Assembly (NCBI RefSeq): GCF_002127585.1 | Contig: NZ_NEGZ01000001.1 | Span: 427,321-491,320, forward strand | Length of the DNA stretch: 64,000 bases | Source of the DNA: Janthinobacterium sp. GW458P | GTDB lineage: Bacteria; Pseudomonadota; Gammaproteobacteria; Burkholderiales; Burkholderiaceae_D | Direction: 5' to 3' | Shown: positions 9,548 through 18,136 of the stretch, piece by piece | Layout: each line of letters begins with the position of its first letter | Numbering within the stretch: position 1 is the stretch's first letter | Position numbers and translations under genes: made by a program | Notes under the pieces: model-generated | What the model saw: the letters and a program-made list of their open reading frames with translations, nothing else | Databases searched by the model: none | What the model was told of the DNA's origin: nothing

Positions 9548-10330
9548 TCAGCCGCGATAGCGTCCCGGCGTGATGCCGGCATGCGCCTTGAAGACGCGCT
9601 GCAGGTGGCTCTGGTCGGCAAACCCCAGCTCACAGGCGATGTCGGCCAGGGCGTTGCCCGCCTGCAAGCCGCTGCGCGCGCGGTTGACGCCCAGATTCAG
9701 CTGGTAGGCATGCGGCGTCATGCCGGTGGCGGCGCGGAAGGCGCGGATCAGCTGGTAGCGGCTCATGCCGGCCAGTTCGGCCAGTTGCGCCAGGCTGGCC
9801 AGCGGTTGAGACTGCAGCTGCTGCACTACCGGGCGTAGTTGCATCGGGATGCGGGCAGCGTGCGAGGGGAGGGGGATTGCCCCGCAGGCATCGGCACAGG
9901 CGTGTAGCAAGGCCAGCAGGGCCTCTTGCTTGGCGGCCGCGGCTGCGGGCGAGAACAGTAGCGCATTCATGGCACAGAACTGCGCATACAGGACAGGTTC
10001 GTGCAGTACGCTGGCGCTGCTTGCATCCAGCTGCGGCACGTGGCTATGCAGCCACTGCGCATCGAGATGCAGCATCTGGTAGCTCCAGACGGCGTCAGGC
10101 AGGGGATTGCAGGCGTGCACGCAGCCGGCCGGCACCAGCACCAGGCTGCCATTGCCAAGAGCCACCTTGCCCTCATTGCTGCCCGTAAAGATGCTGCCGC
10201 CCGAATCGACGGCGCCGATGGAAAACGTGGGATGGCTGTGCGGCTTGTAGCACGCCCGGCTGTGGCACGCGCGCCGGCTTTCCACGTGGGGTAGAAGCGG
10301 ATCGCGCCAGAAGGTCGTGCTGCCGGGCAT
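9548..10330 (-). CDS. AraC-family transcriptional regulator
   Basis: A 260-residue protein with an N-terminal cupin-type sensing domain (HSHPTFSIGAVDSGG; LVLVPAGCVHACNP) and a C-terminal double helix-turn-helix (LASLAQLAELAGMSRYQLIR; ALADIACELGFADQSHLQRV, then HAGITPGRYR). It is likely to control the LysE exporter immediately downstream. Its ATG lies only two bases after the rng stop, so it may be read through from the housekeeping operon as well as from its own promoter. Confidence 0.9.
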   Translation of the reverse strand: MPGSTTFWRDPLLPHVESRRACHSRACYKPHSHPTFSIGAVDSGGSIFTGSNEGKVALGNGSLVLVPAGCVHACNPLPDAVWSYQMLHLDAQWLHSHVPQLDASSASVLHEPVLYAQFCAMNALLFSPAAAAAKQEALLALLHACADACGAIPLPSHAARIPMQLRPVVQQLQSQPLASLAQLAELAGMSRYQLIRAFRAATGMTPHAYQLNLGVNRARSGLQAGNALADIACELGFADQSHLQRVFKAHAGITPGRYRG

Positions 10331-10332
10331 GA

Positions 10333-11796
10333 CTACATCAAAATCACGTCGTACTGCTCCTGGTGGTAGGCATTTTCCACCTGCAGCGAAATTTTCTTGC
10401 CGATGAAATCACCGAGCATGGCCAGGTGCTGCGATTCTTCCTCTAAAAACAAATCGACGACTTCCTGCGAGGCGAGGATGCGGAATTCGCGCGGGTTGAA
10501 CTGCTTCGCTTCGCGCAGCAGTTCGCGCAGGATTTCATAGCAGATCGTGCGCGAGGTCTTGACTTGGCCCTTGCCGGCGCAGGCGGGGCACGGTTCGCAC
10601 AGGATGTGGGCGAGCGACTCGCGCGTGCGCTTGCGCGTCATTTCCACCAGGCCCAGCGGGGAGAAATTGCTCACCGAGACCTTGGTGCGGTCGCGCGACA
10701 AGGTGCGTTTCAGTTCGGCCAGCACGGCGTTGCGGTGCTCGGCATTGTCCATGTCGATGAAGTCGAGGATGATGATGCCGCCCAGGTTGCGCAGGCGCAG
10801 CTGGCGCGCGATGGCGTGCGCCGCTTCCAGGTTGGTCTTGAAAATCGTGTCGGCGAAATTGCGCCCGCCGACAAAGCCGCCCGTGTTGACGTCGATGGTG
10901 GTCATCGCTTCCGTCTGGTCGACGATCAGGTAGCCGCCCGATTTCAGGTCGACCCGGCGCCCCAGCGCGCGCAAAATTTCTTCTTCCACGCCATATAAAT
11001 CGAACAGCGGGCGCTCGCCCGTGTAGTGCTGCAGGCGCGTCAATTCGCTGGGCGTGTAGATTTCCGCGAACTCGCGCAATTTCACGTAGTTTTCGCGCGA
11101 ATCGACCTGGATGGTGGCCGTTTCATCGCCGACGAAGTCGCGCAGCACGCGCTGCGCCAGGTTCAAGTCCTGGTGCAGCAGGCTGGTGGCGGGACGCGTG
11201 CGCGCGCCGTGCGTGATCGTGCTCCAGGTTTTTCTCAGGTAGTCGACGTCCGCCTTCAGGTCCGCGTCGGACGCGTCCTCGGCCATGGTACGCACGATAT
11301 AGCCGCCCTTTTCGTCGGGCGGCAGCAGGCTTTGCAGGCGCACGCGCAACTGCTCGCGTTCCGCTTCCTTCTCGATTTTCTGCGAGATGCCGATGTGTTT
11401 GTCTTGCGGCAGGTAGACCAGCATGCGTCCGGCGATGGAAATCTGCGTCGACAGGCGCGCGCCCTTGGTGCCGATCGGGTCCTTGATCACCTGCACCGTC
11501 AGCACCTGGCCGTCAAACAGGATTTTTTCGATCGGCGCCGGCGTGGCGTTCTGGCCGTCGTGGCCGCGCGCTTCCCAGATGTCGGCCACGTGCAAAAAGG
11601 CCGCGCGTTCCAGGCCGATGTCGATGAAGGCCGACTGCATGCCCGGCAATACCCGCACCACTTTGCCGGAATACACATTGCCGGCCAGGCCGCGCGTGAG
11701 CGTGCGCTCGATGTGCAGTTCCTGCACGGCGCCCTGCAGGATGAGGGCGACGCGGGTTTCTTGCGGCGTGATATTGATCAGGATGTCTTCGTTCAT
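10333..11796 (-). CDS. rng: Ribonuclease G
   Basis: A 487-residue RNase E/G-family endoribonuclease, the typical RNase G length, so without the long degradosome-scaffold tail of RNase E. It has the S1 domain (GNVYSGKVVRVLPGMQSAFI), the catalytic DNase I-like core (MTTIDVNTGGFVGGRN; GGIIILDFIDM) and the Zn-link CEPCPACAGKG (CPxC). It trims the 16S rRNA 5' end and turns over some mRNAs. It is the last of the conserved minus-strand run yebC-purD-hemF-nadD-rsfS-rlmH-maf-rng. The gap of 43 bases after maf is consistent with one operon. Confidence 0.95.
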   Translation of the reverse strand: MNEDILINITPQETRVALILQGAVQELHIERTLTRGLAGNVYSGKVVRVLPGMQSAFIDIGLERAAFLHVADIWEARGHDGQNATPAPIEKILFDGQVLTVQVIKDPIGTKGARLSTQISIAGRMLVYLPQDKHIGISQKIEKEAEREQLRVRLQSLLPPDEKGGYIVRTMAEDASDADLKADVDYLRKTWSTITHGARTRPATSLLHQDLNLAQRVLRDFVGDETATIQVDSRENYVKLREFAEIYTPSELTRLQHYTGERPLFDLYGVEEEILRALGRRVDLKSGGYLIVDQTEAMTTIDVNTGGFVGGRNFADTIFKTNLEAAHAIARQLRLRNLGGIIILDFIDMDNAEHRNAVLAELKRTLSRDRTKVSVSNFSPLGLVEMTRKRTRESLAHILCEPCPACAGKGQVKTSRTICYEILRELLREAKQFNPREFRILASQEVVDLFLEEESQHLAMLGDFIGKKISLQVENAYHQEQYDVILM

Positions 11797-11839
11797 GGAG
11801 GCGCGGGAGTGGAGGCAACGAATGACATCATACCCGTGT

Positions 11840-12460
11840 TCAGGGCAAGGGCAAACCTGCCAGCCGTAGCAACTGTGCAGTTTCGTACAGGGGCAGGCCC
11901 ATGATGCCGGAATGGCTGCCTTCGATGTGCTCGACGAACAGCGCGGCGCTGCCCTGGATGCCGTAGCCGCCGGCCTTGTCGTAGGGTTCCGGCGTGGCGC
12001 AATACGCAGCGATGGAGGCGGGCGAGAGTACGCCGAAGCGCACTTGCGACACCTGCGTGCGCTGCTCGGCGAAATCCTTGTAGTGTACGGCGATCGAGGT
12101 GAGTACTTCGTGCGTGCGTCCCGACAGCTGCTGCAGCATGGCCACGGCTTCCTCCCGGCCCGCCGGCTTGCCGAGGATGACGCCGTCGATGGTGACGGTG
12201 GTGTCGGCCGCCAGCACGGGGCGCGGCGTCAGGTGGCGGCGGCGCACGAGGTCCCAGGCAAAGGCGGCTTTTTCATTCGCCACGCGGGCCACATAGTCGA
12301 GCGCAGACTCGCCATCGAGGACTTCCTCGGTGACGTCGGCGCCGCGCGGGCCGTCGCTGCGCAGCAGCAGCAATTCGAAATCGATGCCGATCTGGCGCAG
12401 CAGTTCGCGCCGGCGCGGGCTTTTGGAAGCGAGATAGATCTTGTTATCAGCCGGTTTCAT
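11840..12460 (-). CDS. maf: Maf family nucleotide pyrophosphatase (YhdE type)
   Basis: A 206-residue Maf protein. It opens with the family motif IYLASKSPRRRELL and has the catalytic AADTTVTIDG and the segments GKPAGREEAVAML, GGYGIQGSAALFV and SGIMGLPLYET. Maf enzymes hydrolyse non-canonical or dTTP/UTP nucleotides; the YhdE-like pattern suggests dTTP/UTP pyrophosphatase. I start at the ATG at 12460, as the longer frame only adds sequence overlapping rlmH. It sits 8 bases after rlmH in the conserved operon. Confidence 0.92.
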   Translation of the reverse strand: MKPADNKIYLASKSPRRRELLRQIGIDFELLLLRSDGPRGADVTEEVLDGESALDYVARVANEKAAFAWDLVRRRHLTPRPVLAADTTVTIDGVILGKPAGREEAVAMLQQLSGRTHEVLTSIAVHYKDFAEQRTQVSQVRFGVLSPASIAAYCATPEPYDKAGGYGIQGSAALFVEHIEGSHSGIMGLPLYETAQLLRLAGLPLP

Positions 12461-12468
12461 GGGGAAGT

Positions 12469-12939
12469 TCAGACGCGGTGATAGGGATGGTTTTGCGTGA
12501 TCGACCAGGCGCGGTACAACTGCTCGGCAAGGATCACACGCACCACGCCGTGCGGCAGGGTCATGCTGGAAATGCGCAGCATGCCTTCGGCACGTGCCTT
12601 GAGTTGCGGATCGAGGCCGTCGGCGCCGCCGATCAGGAAAGCCGTATCGCGGCCATCCTGCTGCCACGCCATCAATTGCTGCGACAGGCCGACGCTGGTC
12701 AGGTCCTTGCCGCGTTCGTCGAGGGCGATGATGCGCACGCCCTTGGGCAAGACGGCTTCGATGCGTTCACGTTCCAGCGCCATCGCCGTGGCGGCGGTCT
12801 TGCTGCCGGAACGCTCCACCGGCTTGATTTCCTTCAGCACGATGCGCAATTCCGGCGGCATGCGCTTCGCGTATTCCGCGAAGCCCGTCTCTATCCACGC
12901 CGGCATTTTATGGCCGACTGCAGCGATGATGAGCTGCAT
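12469..12939 (-). CDS. rlmH: 23S rRNA (pseudouridine1915-N3)-methyltransferase RlmH
   Basis: A 156-residue SPOUT-class methyltransferase of the exact family size. It begins [20 protein letters not shown], has the knot motifs [13 protein letters not shown] and [10 protein letters not shown], and ends in the typical [18 protein letters not shown]. It methylates pseudouridine 1915 in helix 69 of assembled 70S ribosomes. It lies directly after rsfS (6 bases), a conserved pairing in many bacteria. Confidence 0.96.
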   Translation of the reverse strand: MQLIIAAVGHKMPAWIETGFAEYAKRMPPELRIVLKEIKPVERSGSKTAATAMALERERIEAVLPKGVRIIALDERGKDLTSVGLSQQLMAWQQDGRDTAFLIGGADGLDPQLKARAEGMLRISSMTLPHGVVRVILAEQLYRAWSITQNHPYHRV

Positions 12940-12945
12940 CGATGC

Positions 12946-13635
12946 TTACGCTTCGACTTTTTTGATACGCTTGATCACGGTTTTTGCCGGTGCAGCATCG
13001 GCTGCCGGCTTGGCCGCGCGTGGGGCGCGTACTTTTTTCTCCGGCAGCGCTTTCAGTGCTTTCACTGCGGCCGCTTCGGTCTTGGTCGGCGCGACTTTCA
13101 CGGTCTTGCCGACAGCTTTGGGCGCGGCGGCTTTTTTCGCCGGAGCTTTCTTGGCGGCGGTGGCAGCCGTGGCCTTCTTCGCTGGCGTTTTCTTTTCGAT
13201 CACGGGCGAAGCTTCCACATTGGCCTTGCTTGCCGCCAGATGGCCGCTGACCTTTTTCGGCTCGTCGCCGGCCGCTTTTTTCGGCGCGCGCTTGGCGGCA
13301 CCCAGCTTGACGGGGGTGTCGCCCCAGATTTCTTCCAGGCGGTAGTAGGCGCGGATAGGCGCTTGCATGATGTGGACGATCATGTCGCCCAGATCGACCA
13401 GCACCCATTCACCGGTGTCCTCGCCTTCCATGCCGATGATCTGGCCGCCGGCATCCTTGACCTTGTCGCGCACCGAGGCGGCCAGCGCCTTGGTTTGGCG
13501 GTTCGAGGTACCGGAGACGATCGCGATGCGGTCGAACAGGCTGGTCAGGTGACTCGTTTCGAAGACGGCGATGTCTTGACCTTTGACGTCTTCAAGGGCG
13601 TCAACGACGAGGGTTTGCAGTTTTTTGATGTCCAT
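12946..13635 (-). CDS. rsfS: Ribosomal silencing factor RsfS with Lys/Ala-rich tail
   Basis: A 229-residue protein, about twice the usual RsfS length. Residues 1-110 are a normal RsfS/Iojap domain (VVDALEDVKGQDIAVFET; IAIVSGTSNRQTKALA; GEWVLVDLGDMIVHIM; AYYRLEEIWGD), which binds uL14 and stops subunit joining in starvation. Residues 111-229 are low-complexity, rich in Lys, Ala and Pro with repeated PAKKA/AKKA units, like histone H1 or AlgP-type tails. The tail is probably disordered and nucleic-acid binding; that is inference. nadD ends exactly one base before this start, so the two are coupled. Confidence 0.93.
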   Translation of the reverse strand: MDIKKLQTLVVDALEDVKGQDIAVFETSHLTSLFDRIAIVSGTSNRQTKALAASVRDKVKDAGGQIIGMEGEDTGEWVLVDLGDMIVHIMQAPIRAYYRLEEIWGDTPVKLGAAKRAPKKAAGDEPKKVSGHLAASKANVEASPVIEKKTPAKKATAATAAKKAPAKKAAAPKAVGKTVKVAPTKTEAAAVKALKALPEKKVRAPRAAKPAADAAPAKTVIKRIKKVEA

Positions 13636-14319
13636 TTAGCTTTTGTATAAATTATGTTGTTCAATATAGTCTAGCACTAGCGGGGAAACAAGCGAGTTTG
13701 CCCGATTCCCTCGTTGTAATGCCGCACGTATTTCGGTGGCGGAGATATCCACCGCGAAGTCCTGTGCCAGATAAGTCAGACCGTGCGGCGTGTTGCGGAT
13801 GCTGTCCAGAGACCCCAGGCGGCGCGAAAATTCGTCGGCGACCACTTGCGGTACTGCTGTGTCATTCAGCGCGAAGCCGGGGCGGGCCGCGACGCAGATA
13901 TGCGCGTATTCAAATAATTGCTGCCATTCTCGCCATGTCGCAAGCCGCTGCAGCTGGTCCGCGCCCATCAGGAAAACGATGGAAGCGCGCGGTCCCAGTT
14001 CGGCGCGTACCTTGCGCAAGGTATCGATGGTGTAGCTGGCCTGGCCATGCTCGCTGCGCTCGATCTCCTGGCGGTCGATCACCACGGGCAGGGGCAGGCC
14101 GGCGAAGGCCAGGCCGGCCATCTCGGCGCGCTGCTGGCCGGTGGCGCCCAGCTTGCCCTTTTGCCAGGGCGCGCCGGCCGGAATGACGCGCAGTTCATCG
14201 GCGTGCAGCAAACTGGAAAAATGCGTGCCCAGCGCGACGTGGCCACAATGGACCGGATCGTAGCTGCCGCCCAGCAGCGTCACGCATGCCGTGCTACCCG
14301 CCGTACGACCTATTGTCAC
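13636..14319 (-). CDS. nadD: Nicotinate-nucleotide adenylyltransferase NadD
   Basis: A 227-residue nucleotidyltransferase that adenylates nicotinate mononucleotide in NAD synthesis. The ATP-binding motif [15 protein letters not shown] lies at about residues 17-31, with FLMGADQL in the middle and a C-terminal [13 protein letters not shown] (the ISxTxxR motif). The start is GTG and overlaps the hemF stop by four bases (GTGA), so the two are coupled. The stop abuts the rsfS ATG. Confidence 0.94.
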   Translation of the reverse strand: MTIGRTAGSTACVTLLGGSYDPVHCGHVALGTHFSSLLHADELRVIPAGAPWQKGKLGATGQQRAEMAGLAFAGLPLPVVIDRQEIERSEHGQASYTIDTLRKVRAELGPRASIVFLMGADQLQRLATWREWQQLFEYAHICVAARPGFALNDTAVPQVVADEFSRRLGSLDSIRNTPHGLTYLAQDFAVDISATEIRAALQRGNRANSLVSPLVLDYIEQHNLYKS

Positions 14320-15230
14320 GCCTGCAGCCAGTCGCGATGCACTAGGAAGTCAGTATACAGCGCCGCTTCGGGACTGCCCGCCTCCGGGTGCCAGTCGTAG
14401 CGCCACTTGACCACGGGCGGCATCGACATCAGGATCGCCTCGGTGCGGCCGCCTGACTGCAGCCCGAACAGGGTGCCGCGGTCGAACACCAGGTTGAACT
14501 CGACATAGCGCCCGCGCCGGTAGCACTGGAAATCGCGTTCGCGTTCGCCGTAGGGCGTGTCCTTGCGCCGCGCCAGCACCGGCACATACGCATCGATGAA
14601 TGCGTCGCCCACGCTGCGCAGCATGGCGAAACTGTCGTCAAAGCCCAGGGCATTGAAGTCATCGAAGAAGATGCCGCCGGCGCCGCGCGCTTCGCGCCGG
14701 TGCTTCAGGTAGAAATAATCGTCGCACCACTGTTTGAACTTCGGATGCAGCTGTGCGCCAAACGGCGCCAGCGCATCATGGCACACCTGGTGGAAGTGCT
14801 TCACATCGCCCGCATCGCCATAATACGGCGTCAGGTCCATGCCGCCGCCGAACCACCATACGGGTTCGCCGTTCGCATTCACAGTGCTGAAAAAGCGCAC
14901 ATTCATGTGCACCGTGGGCGCATACGGGTTACGCGGATGCAGCACCAGCGACACGCCCATCGCTTCCCACGCCTTGCCGCCGAGTTCAGGGCGCGCGGCT
15001 GCGGCCGATGGCGGCAATGCCGCGCCGGTGACGTGCGAAAAATTCACGCCGCCCCGTTCGAACACATTGCCTTCTTCGATCAGCCGCGAAATGCCGCCGC
15101 CGCCCTCGGGGCGCTGCCAGGTATCGGTCAGGAAGGGCTTGCCGTCCTGCGCTTCGAGCGCCTGCACGATACGGCTTTGCAAATCAAGCAGATAGGCTTT
15201 GACGGCCGAAGGAGAGGGAGTTGACGACAT
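14316..15230 (-). CDS. hemF: Oxygen-dependent coproporphyrinogen III oxidase
   Basis: A 304-residue HemF, the aerobic enzyme that converts coproporphyrinogen III to protoporphyrinogen IX. Family motifs are clear: [49 protein letters not shown] and [20 protein letters not shown]. In related genomes hemF follows purD directly; here two extra genes lie between them. A decayed copy of its first codons and leader is found at 17078-17172. Confidence 0.96.
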   Translation of the reverse strand: MSSTPSPSAVKAYLLDLQSRIVQALEAQDGKPFLTDTWQRPEGGGGISRLIEEGNVFERGGVNFSHVTGAALPPSAAAARPELGGKAWEAMGVSLVLHPRNPYAPTVHMNVRFFSTVNANGEPVWWFGGGMDLTPYYGDAGDVKHFHQVCHDALAPFGAQLHPKFKQWCDDYFYLKHRREARGAGGIFFDDFNALGFDDSFAMLRSVGDAFIDAYVPVLARRKDTPYGERERDFQCYRRGRYVEFNLVFDRGTLFGLQSGGRTEAILMSMPPVVKWRYDWHPEAGSPEAALYTDFLVHRDWLQA

Positions 15231-15371
15231 CGCGTGGGCCGACGAGGCCGAAATAAAAAAGTAAGGACGGATTGTACCCTGTTACGCGTTTTTGTGATAG
15301 GGCGGCGCTGGCGCTGTGGTTTTGCGGCCGGCGGCGGGCACTGTCCGTGGCCAGCACCCTGCCGGCATCCT

Positions 15372-16922
15372 CTACAGCATGCGCAATTGCTGCAGTACGG
15401 GGAGTTTGTCCCGCATGAACTCATCGATGGCGGCGTTGAGCAGCTGCCGGTGCGCCGCCTCGTCGGCGCATGCGGCACCTTCCTTGAGCAGGCGGCGCCC
15501 GTACTGCGCCATGCCGCTGGCCGCCTGCGCCCGCAGGGTGGCCAGGTCCGGCTGCTCCCGCTCGGGGATCAGCAGCGAAAACAGCAGCCGGTCGATGAAT
15601 TCCGTGTCGATACCGCTGCCCGTCAAGGGCGAGCACAGGACGCGGTAGTCGTCGCCATAGCGCAGCTGCGCGACGATGGACTGGTTCAGGCGATGCGCGG
15701 CAGCGCCGTCGCTCTCGCACTGCGCCGCATCCGGAAAATACATCACGACCTGGCTGCCGGTGACCAGCATGGCCGCCACCTCTGCCAGGCTTTGCACGCT
15801 CTGTCCGGGCAAGGCGGGCAGTGCGGCCAGTTCGACCAGGCTGTGCGGGCGTATGGCCAGCGCGTCGCAGACGGCGCCGTAGACTTGCTCGTTGCCTGTC
15901 ACCACGCCAGCCTTGGTCTGGAAGGTAAAGGCCATTTTTGCGCGCGGTACCAGCATGGCCAGATGCACGTCGGCCAGGCACTCGGCCTGACGCACCGTCC
16001 CCATGCGGCGCGCGCCACGTACCAGCACATCCTTGCGGAAGCTGGTATTGAGAAAATAATCCTTCATCATTTCGCGCATGGCCGCGTCAGGCAGCAAGTC
16101 GATGGTGGCTTGCTGGTCGGCGTTCAGATACAGCTCGGGAAAGGCAAAGGGCAGGTCGGAAGAGCCGGCAAAATCGAGCTTGGCGCCCGCCACGTCGCGC
16201 ATCACGTCGGTGTGGTACAGCGGCTCCCAGTCCTGATTCAGGTATTCATGCACGCTGTAATGAGGATCGCTGTTCACGAGTGCGTTGAGGCGCGGCGCGA
16301 GTGCGGGATTGTCCGCGATATAGCCGGCCTGCAGGCTCTGCAACTGCTGCACATAGGCGATGCCGGCTTGCATCTGCAAGTCGCTGCGGCCGGGGAAGCT
16401 GGCGGCAAACTCGAGCAGCAGGCGTTGCAGGGGCAGGGCGCAGCTCCATCCGGGCATGGCGTTATAGCTGAGCGAAACGATGCCGCCCGGTTTCAGATAG
16501 CGGGCGATGAAGTCAACGATATGCTGGCGGTTCTCCCGGCTGACCCAGGTATAGATGCCGTGCAGGGCAATGAAGTCGAACTGCGGCAGGCCCGATACGC
16601 GGCCCTGGGCCAATTCTTCAAAGCTGTATTCCAGCAGGGTCAGATTGTTCAACTGTGCCGATGCCGCCAGGGCGCGTGCGCCTGCGACATGCGCCGGATT
16701 GAAATCGTTGCCGTAGAACTGGCCGTTGGCATTGGCCGCCGCCAGTATGTTGAGCGTCTGGCCGCGGCCGAAGCCCAGTTCAAAGTAGGTGTAGGGCTGA
16801 TCCAGGGGCACCGGTTCGATACCGTTGAGGATGCAGCTGAAATTGAGGTGATGCGGACTGAGGTCGCTGTAAAAGCCGTTGGTGTACTCGATATCCGACA
16901 CGTATCCTTCGTTCCAGGCCAT
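15372..16922 (-). CDS. Class I SAM methyltransferase with regulatory domain
   Basis: A 516-residue protein with an N-terminal Rossmann methyltransferase domain: motif I YFELGFGRGQT at about residues 46-56, NDFNPAHV, FDFIALHGIYTWVS and LKPGGIVSLSYNAMPGW. It is followed by a middle domain of the methyltransferase-regulatory type seen in rickettsial protein-lysine methyltransferases and by a helical C-terminus. The target, protein or small molecule, is unknown. A GGGGAAA ribosome site precedes the ATG. It interrupts the conserved purD-hemF linkage and is flanked by remnants of purD and hemF upstream and intact hemF downstream, so it looks like an acquired passenger. Confidence 0.8.
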   Translation of the reverse strand: MAWNEGYVSDIEYTNGFYSDLSPHHLNFSCILNGIEPVPLDQPYTYFELGFGRGQTLNILAAANANGQFYGNDFNPAHVAGARALAASAQLNNLTLLEYSFEELAQGRVSGLPQFDFIALHGIYTWVSRENRQHIVDFIARYLKPGGIVSLSYNAMPGWSCALPLQRLLLEFAASFPGRSDLQMQAGIAYVQQLQSLQAGYIADNPALAPRLNALVNSDPHYSVHEYLNQDWEPLYHTDVMRDVAGAKLDFAGSSDLPFAFPELYLNADQQATIDLLPDAAMREMMKDYFLNTSFRKDVLVRGARRMGTVRQAECLADVHLAMLVPRAKMAFTFQTKAGVVTGNEQVYGAVCDALAIRPHSLVELAALPALPGQSVQSLAEVAAMLVTGSQVVMYFPDAAQCESDGAAAHRLNQSIVAQLRYGDDYRVLCSPLTGSGIDTEFIDRLLFSLLIPEREQPDLATLRAQAASGMAQYGRRLLKEGAACADEAAHRQLLNAAIDEFMRDKLPVLQQLRML

Positions 16923-17008
16923 GGTTTCCCCGCAGTGGTGGCAAAACGGCAGTATGCCATCAGTGCCAGCGGCGCGGGGATGTCGGGCGTGTCAAAAACG
17001 ATGAATCC

Positions 17009-17053
17009 GTGCTTCAGGTCGCGCCCGCCGATGTCATCGCGGTACTGCGCACC
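17009..17053 (-). pseudogene. Decayed copy of the purD 3' end
   Basis: 45 bases that match the last codons of the intact purD gene (18140-18184) at 36 positions. They encode GAQYRDDIGGRDLKH against the intact GAQYRRDIGWRGLKH. The stop codon is lost and the frame continues. It lies downstream of the hemF 5' remnant on the same strand. Confidence 0.75.
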
Positions 17054-17077
17054 GGCGCAGCGGCTTTCTTCGCCGGA

Positions 17078-17172
17078 TTTGACGGCATGAGGGGCGGGTA
17101 TTGCTGCCATCGCGCGGGCCGACGTGGCCGGAAAAAAGCAAGGACAGAATGTACCCGGCGACGCGTTTCTGT
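17078..17172 (-). pseudogene. Decayed copy of the hemF leader and first codons
   Basis: About 95 bases that align with 15198-15295 around the intact hemF start. They include ATCGCGxGGGCCGACGxGGCCG, an A-rich stretch, AAGGAC, TGTACCC and ACGCGTTT, in the same order and with small gaps. The first codons read M-x-x-x-P-x-P-x-AVK, as in hemF ([11 protein letters not shown]), after which homology stops and the purD remnant begins. Confidence 0.75.
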
Positions 17173-17195
17173 GAGGGCGGGCCTTGCGTTACGGC

Positions 17196-18011
17196 TCAGG
17201 GTGCCGGCGGCGCGGCGCCTTCCTGCACGACGGTGATGGACAGGTCCGGCCCGGCGCCGGGTGCGCGCGCACTCTCCACGGCCTGTGCGGCGCGCTGCCG
17301 CAGGTCGTGCCGCTCGACGCCCGGCTCAGTGATGGCGGCGACCGGGGCTGCGGCGGGAGCGGACGCCTGCCTGGAAACGATGGCGCGGCCGGCAAAGGCC
17401 AGTACGACCAGTAGCAGCGCGGCCATCACCCAGGTTCCCTGGCGAGCATGGAAAGGGCGCTCCCGCCGAGCCTGGCGCGCGGCGCCGTCGACGATGATGC
17501 GCGCCAGCTCCGAGCCGTGCTGGCGCTGGCGCATGGCCTCGAATTGCTGCCCGGACAAGGTGCCCTGCCTGAGCATGTCGCGCAGAGCGGCGATGGGCGA
17601 AGCGAGCAGGCGGTCCTCGGGCAAGCTGGCGTGCGCGGCGTCGCGCTGCCACTGGTTGATCAGGTCTTCGTCGTACAGGGTGTCGATGGCCAGGCGGTTG
17701 ACGTGCCGCAGCGCCTCGGCGGTCAGCTGCTGGCGTTCGAGCAGGGCCGCGCCGCCATGCCGGCGCGGCAGGTCGTGCACGCGCCGCAGGAAATCCTCCT
17801 GCGGCAGCAGGTCCGTGAGCAGCAGCCATGCCAGCGCATCGGCGGCACTCGCGCCGGCCGCCAGTTCCGGCGCCGCGACGTCGTCATCCGAGGGATGTGC
17901 GCGTTCGAAAGCGACGATGTCCAGTTCGGCGATGGCGTCGTCGAGTTCATTGTCCGTGATCAGGCCGAGCTGGCGTACCTGGGCGAGGGCGGGATGGGAG
18001 TGGCTGGTCAT
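17196..18011 (-). CDS. Hypothetical single-pass membrane protein
   Basis: A 271-residue protein that I do not recognise. The first about 190 residues are soluble and helical (LGLITDNELDDAIAELDIVA; QQLTAEALRHVNRLAIDTLY; ISPIAALRDM-like segments), with no signal peptide. One hydrophobic helix (WVMAALLLVVLAFAGRAIV) at about residues 208-226 is followed by a short Ala/Pro-rich tail, giving a C-anchored topology with a large N-terminal cytoplasmic part. It lies between purD and the hemF/purD remnants and is not part of the usual core operon, so it is probably a passenger gene of this interval. Confidence 0.65.
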   Translation of the reverse strand: MTSHSHPALAQVRQLGLITDNELDDAIAELDIVAFERAHPSDDDVAAPELAAGASAADALAWLLLTDLLPQEDFLRRVHDLPRRHGGAALLERQQLTAEALRHVNRLAIDTLYDEDLINQWQRDAAHASLPEDRLLASPIAALRDMLRQGTLSGQQFEAMRQRQHGSELARIIVDGAARQARRERPFHARQGTWVMAALLLVVLAFAGRAIVSRQASAPAAAPVAAITEPGVERHDLRQRAAQAVESARAPGAGPDLSITVVQEGAAPPAP

Positions 18012-18080
18012 GGACTCTCATTTTGTCAGGAAGGCAGAATCTTAGCGCAAAGTCCGATTTCCTGGCACGCGAATGACAAC

Positions 18081-18113
18081 AGGGCCGGGGCGGAGAAGCT
18101 CCGCGCCGGCCCT
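18081..18113 (-). terminator. Hairpin downstream of purD
   Basis: A 15-base inverted repeat with one mismatch (AGGGCCGGGGCGGAG / CTCCGCGCCGGCCCT) and a 3-base loop, 24 bases after the purD stop and upstream of the hypothetical membrane protein gene. There is no T run. It may mark the original end of purD. Confidence 0.55.
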
Positions 18114-18136
18114 GCCGTGCGCCACAGAGTGGCCGA

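Noticed and set aside
13020..13280. Repeated AKKA/PAKKA-coding sequence as a DNA repeat array or CRISPR
   Set aside because: It is in frame within rsfS, units are irregular and there are no spacers of constant length.
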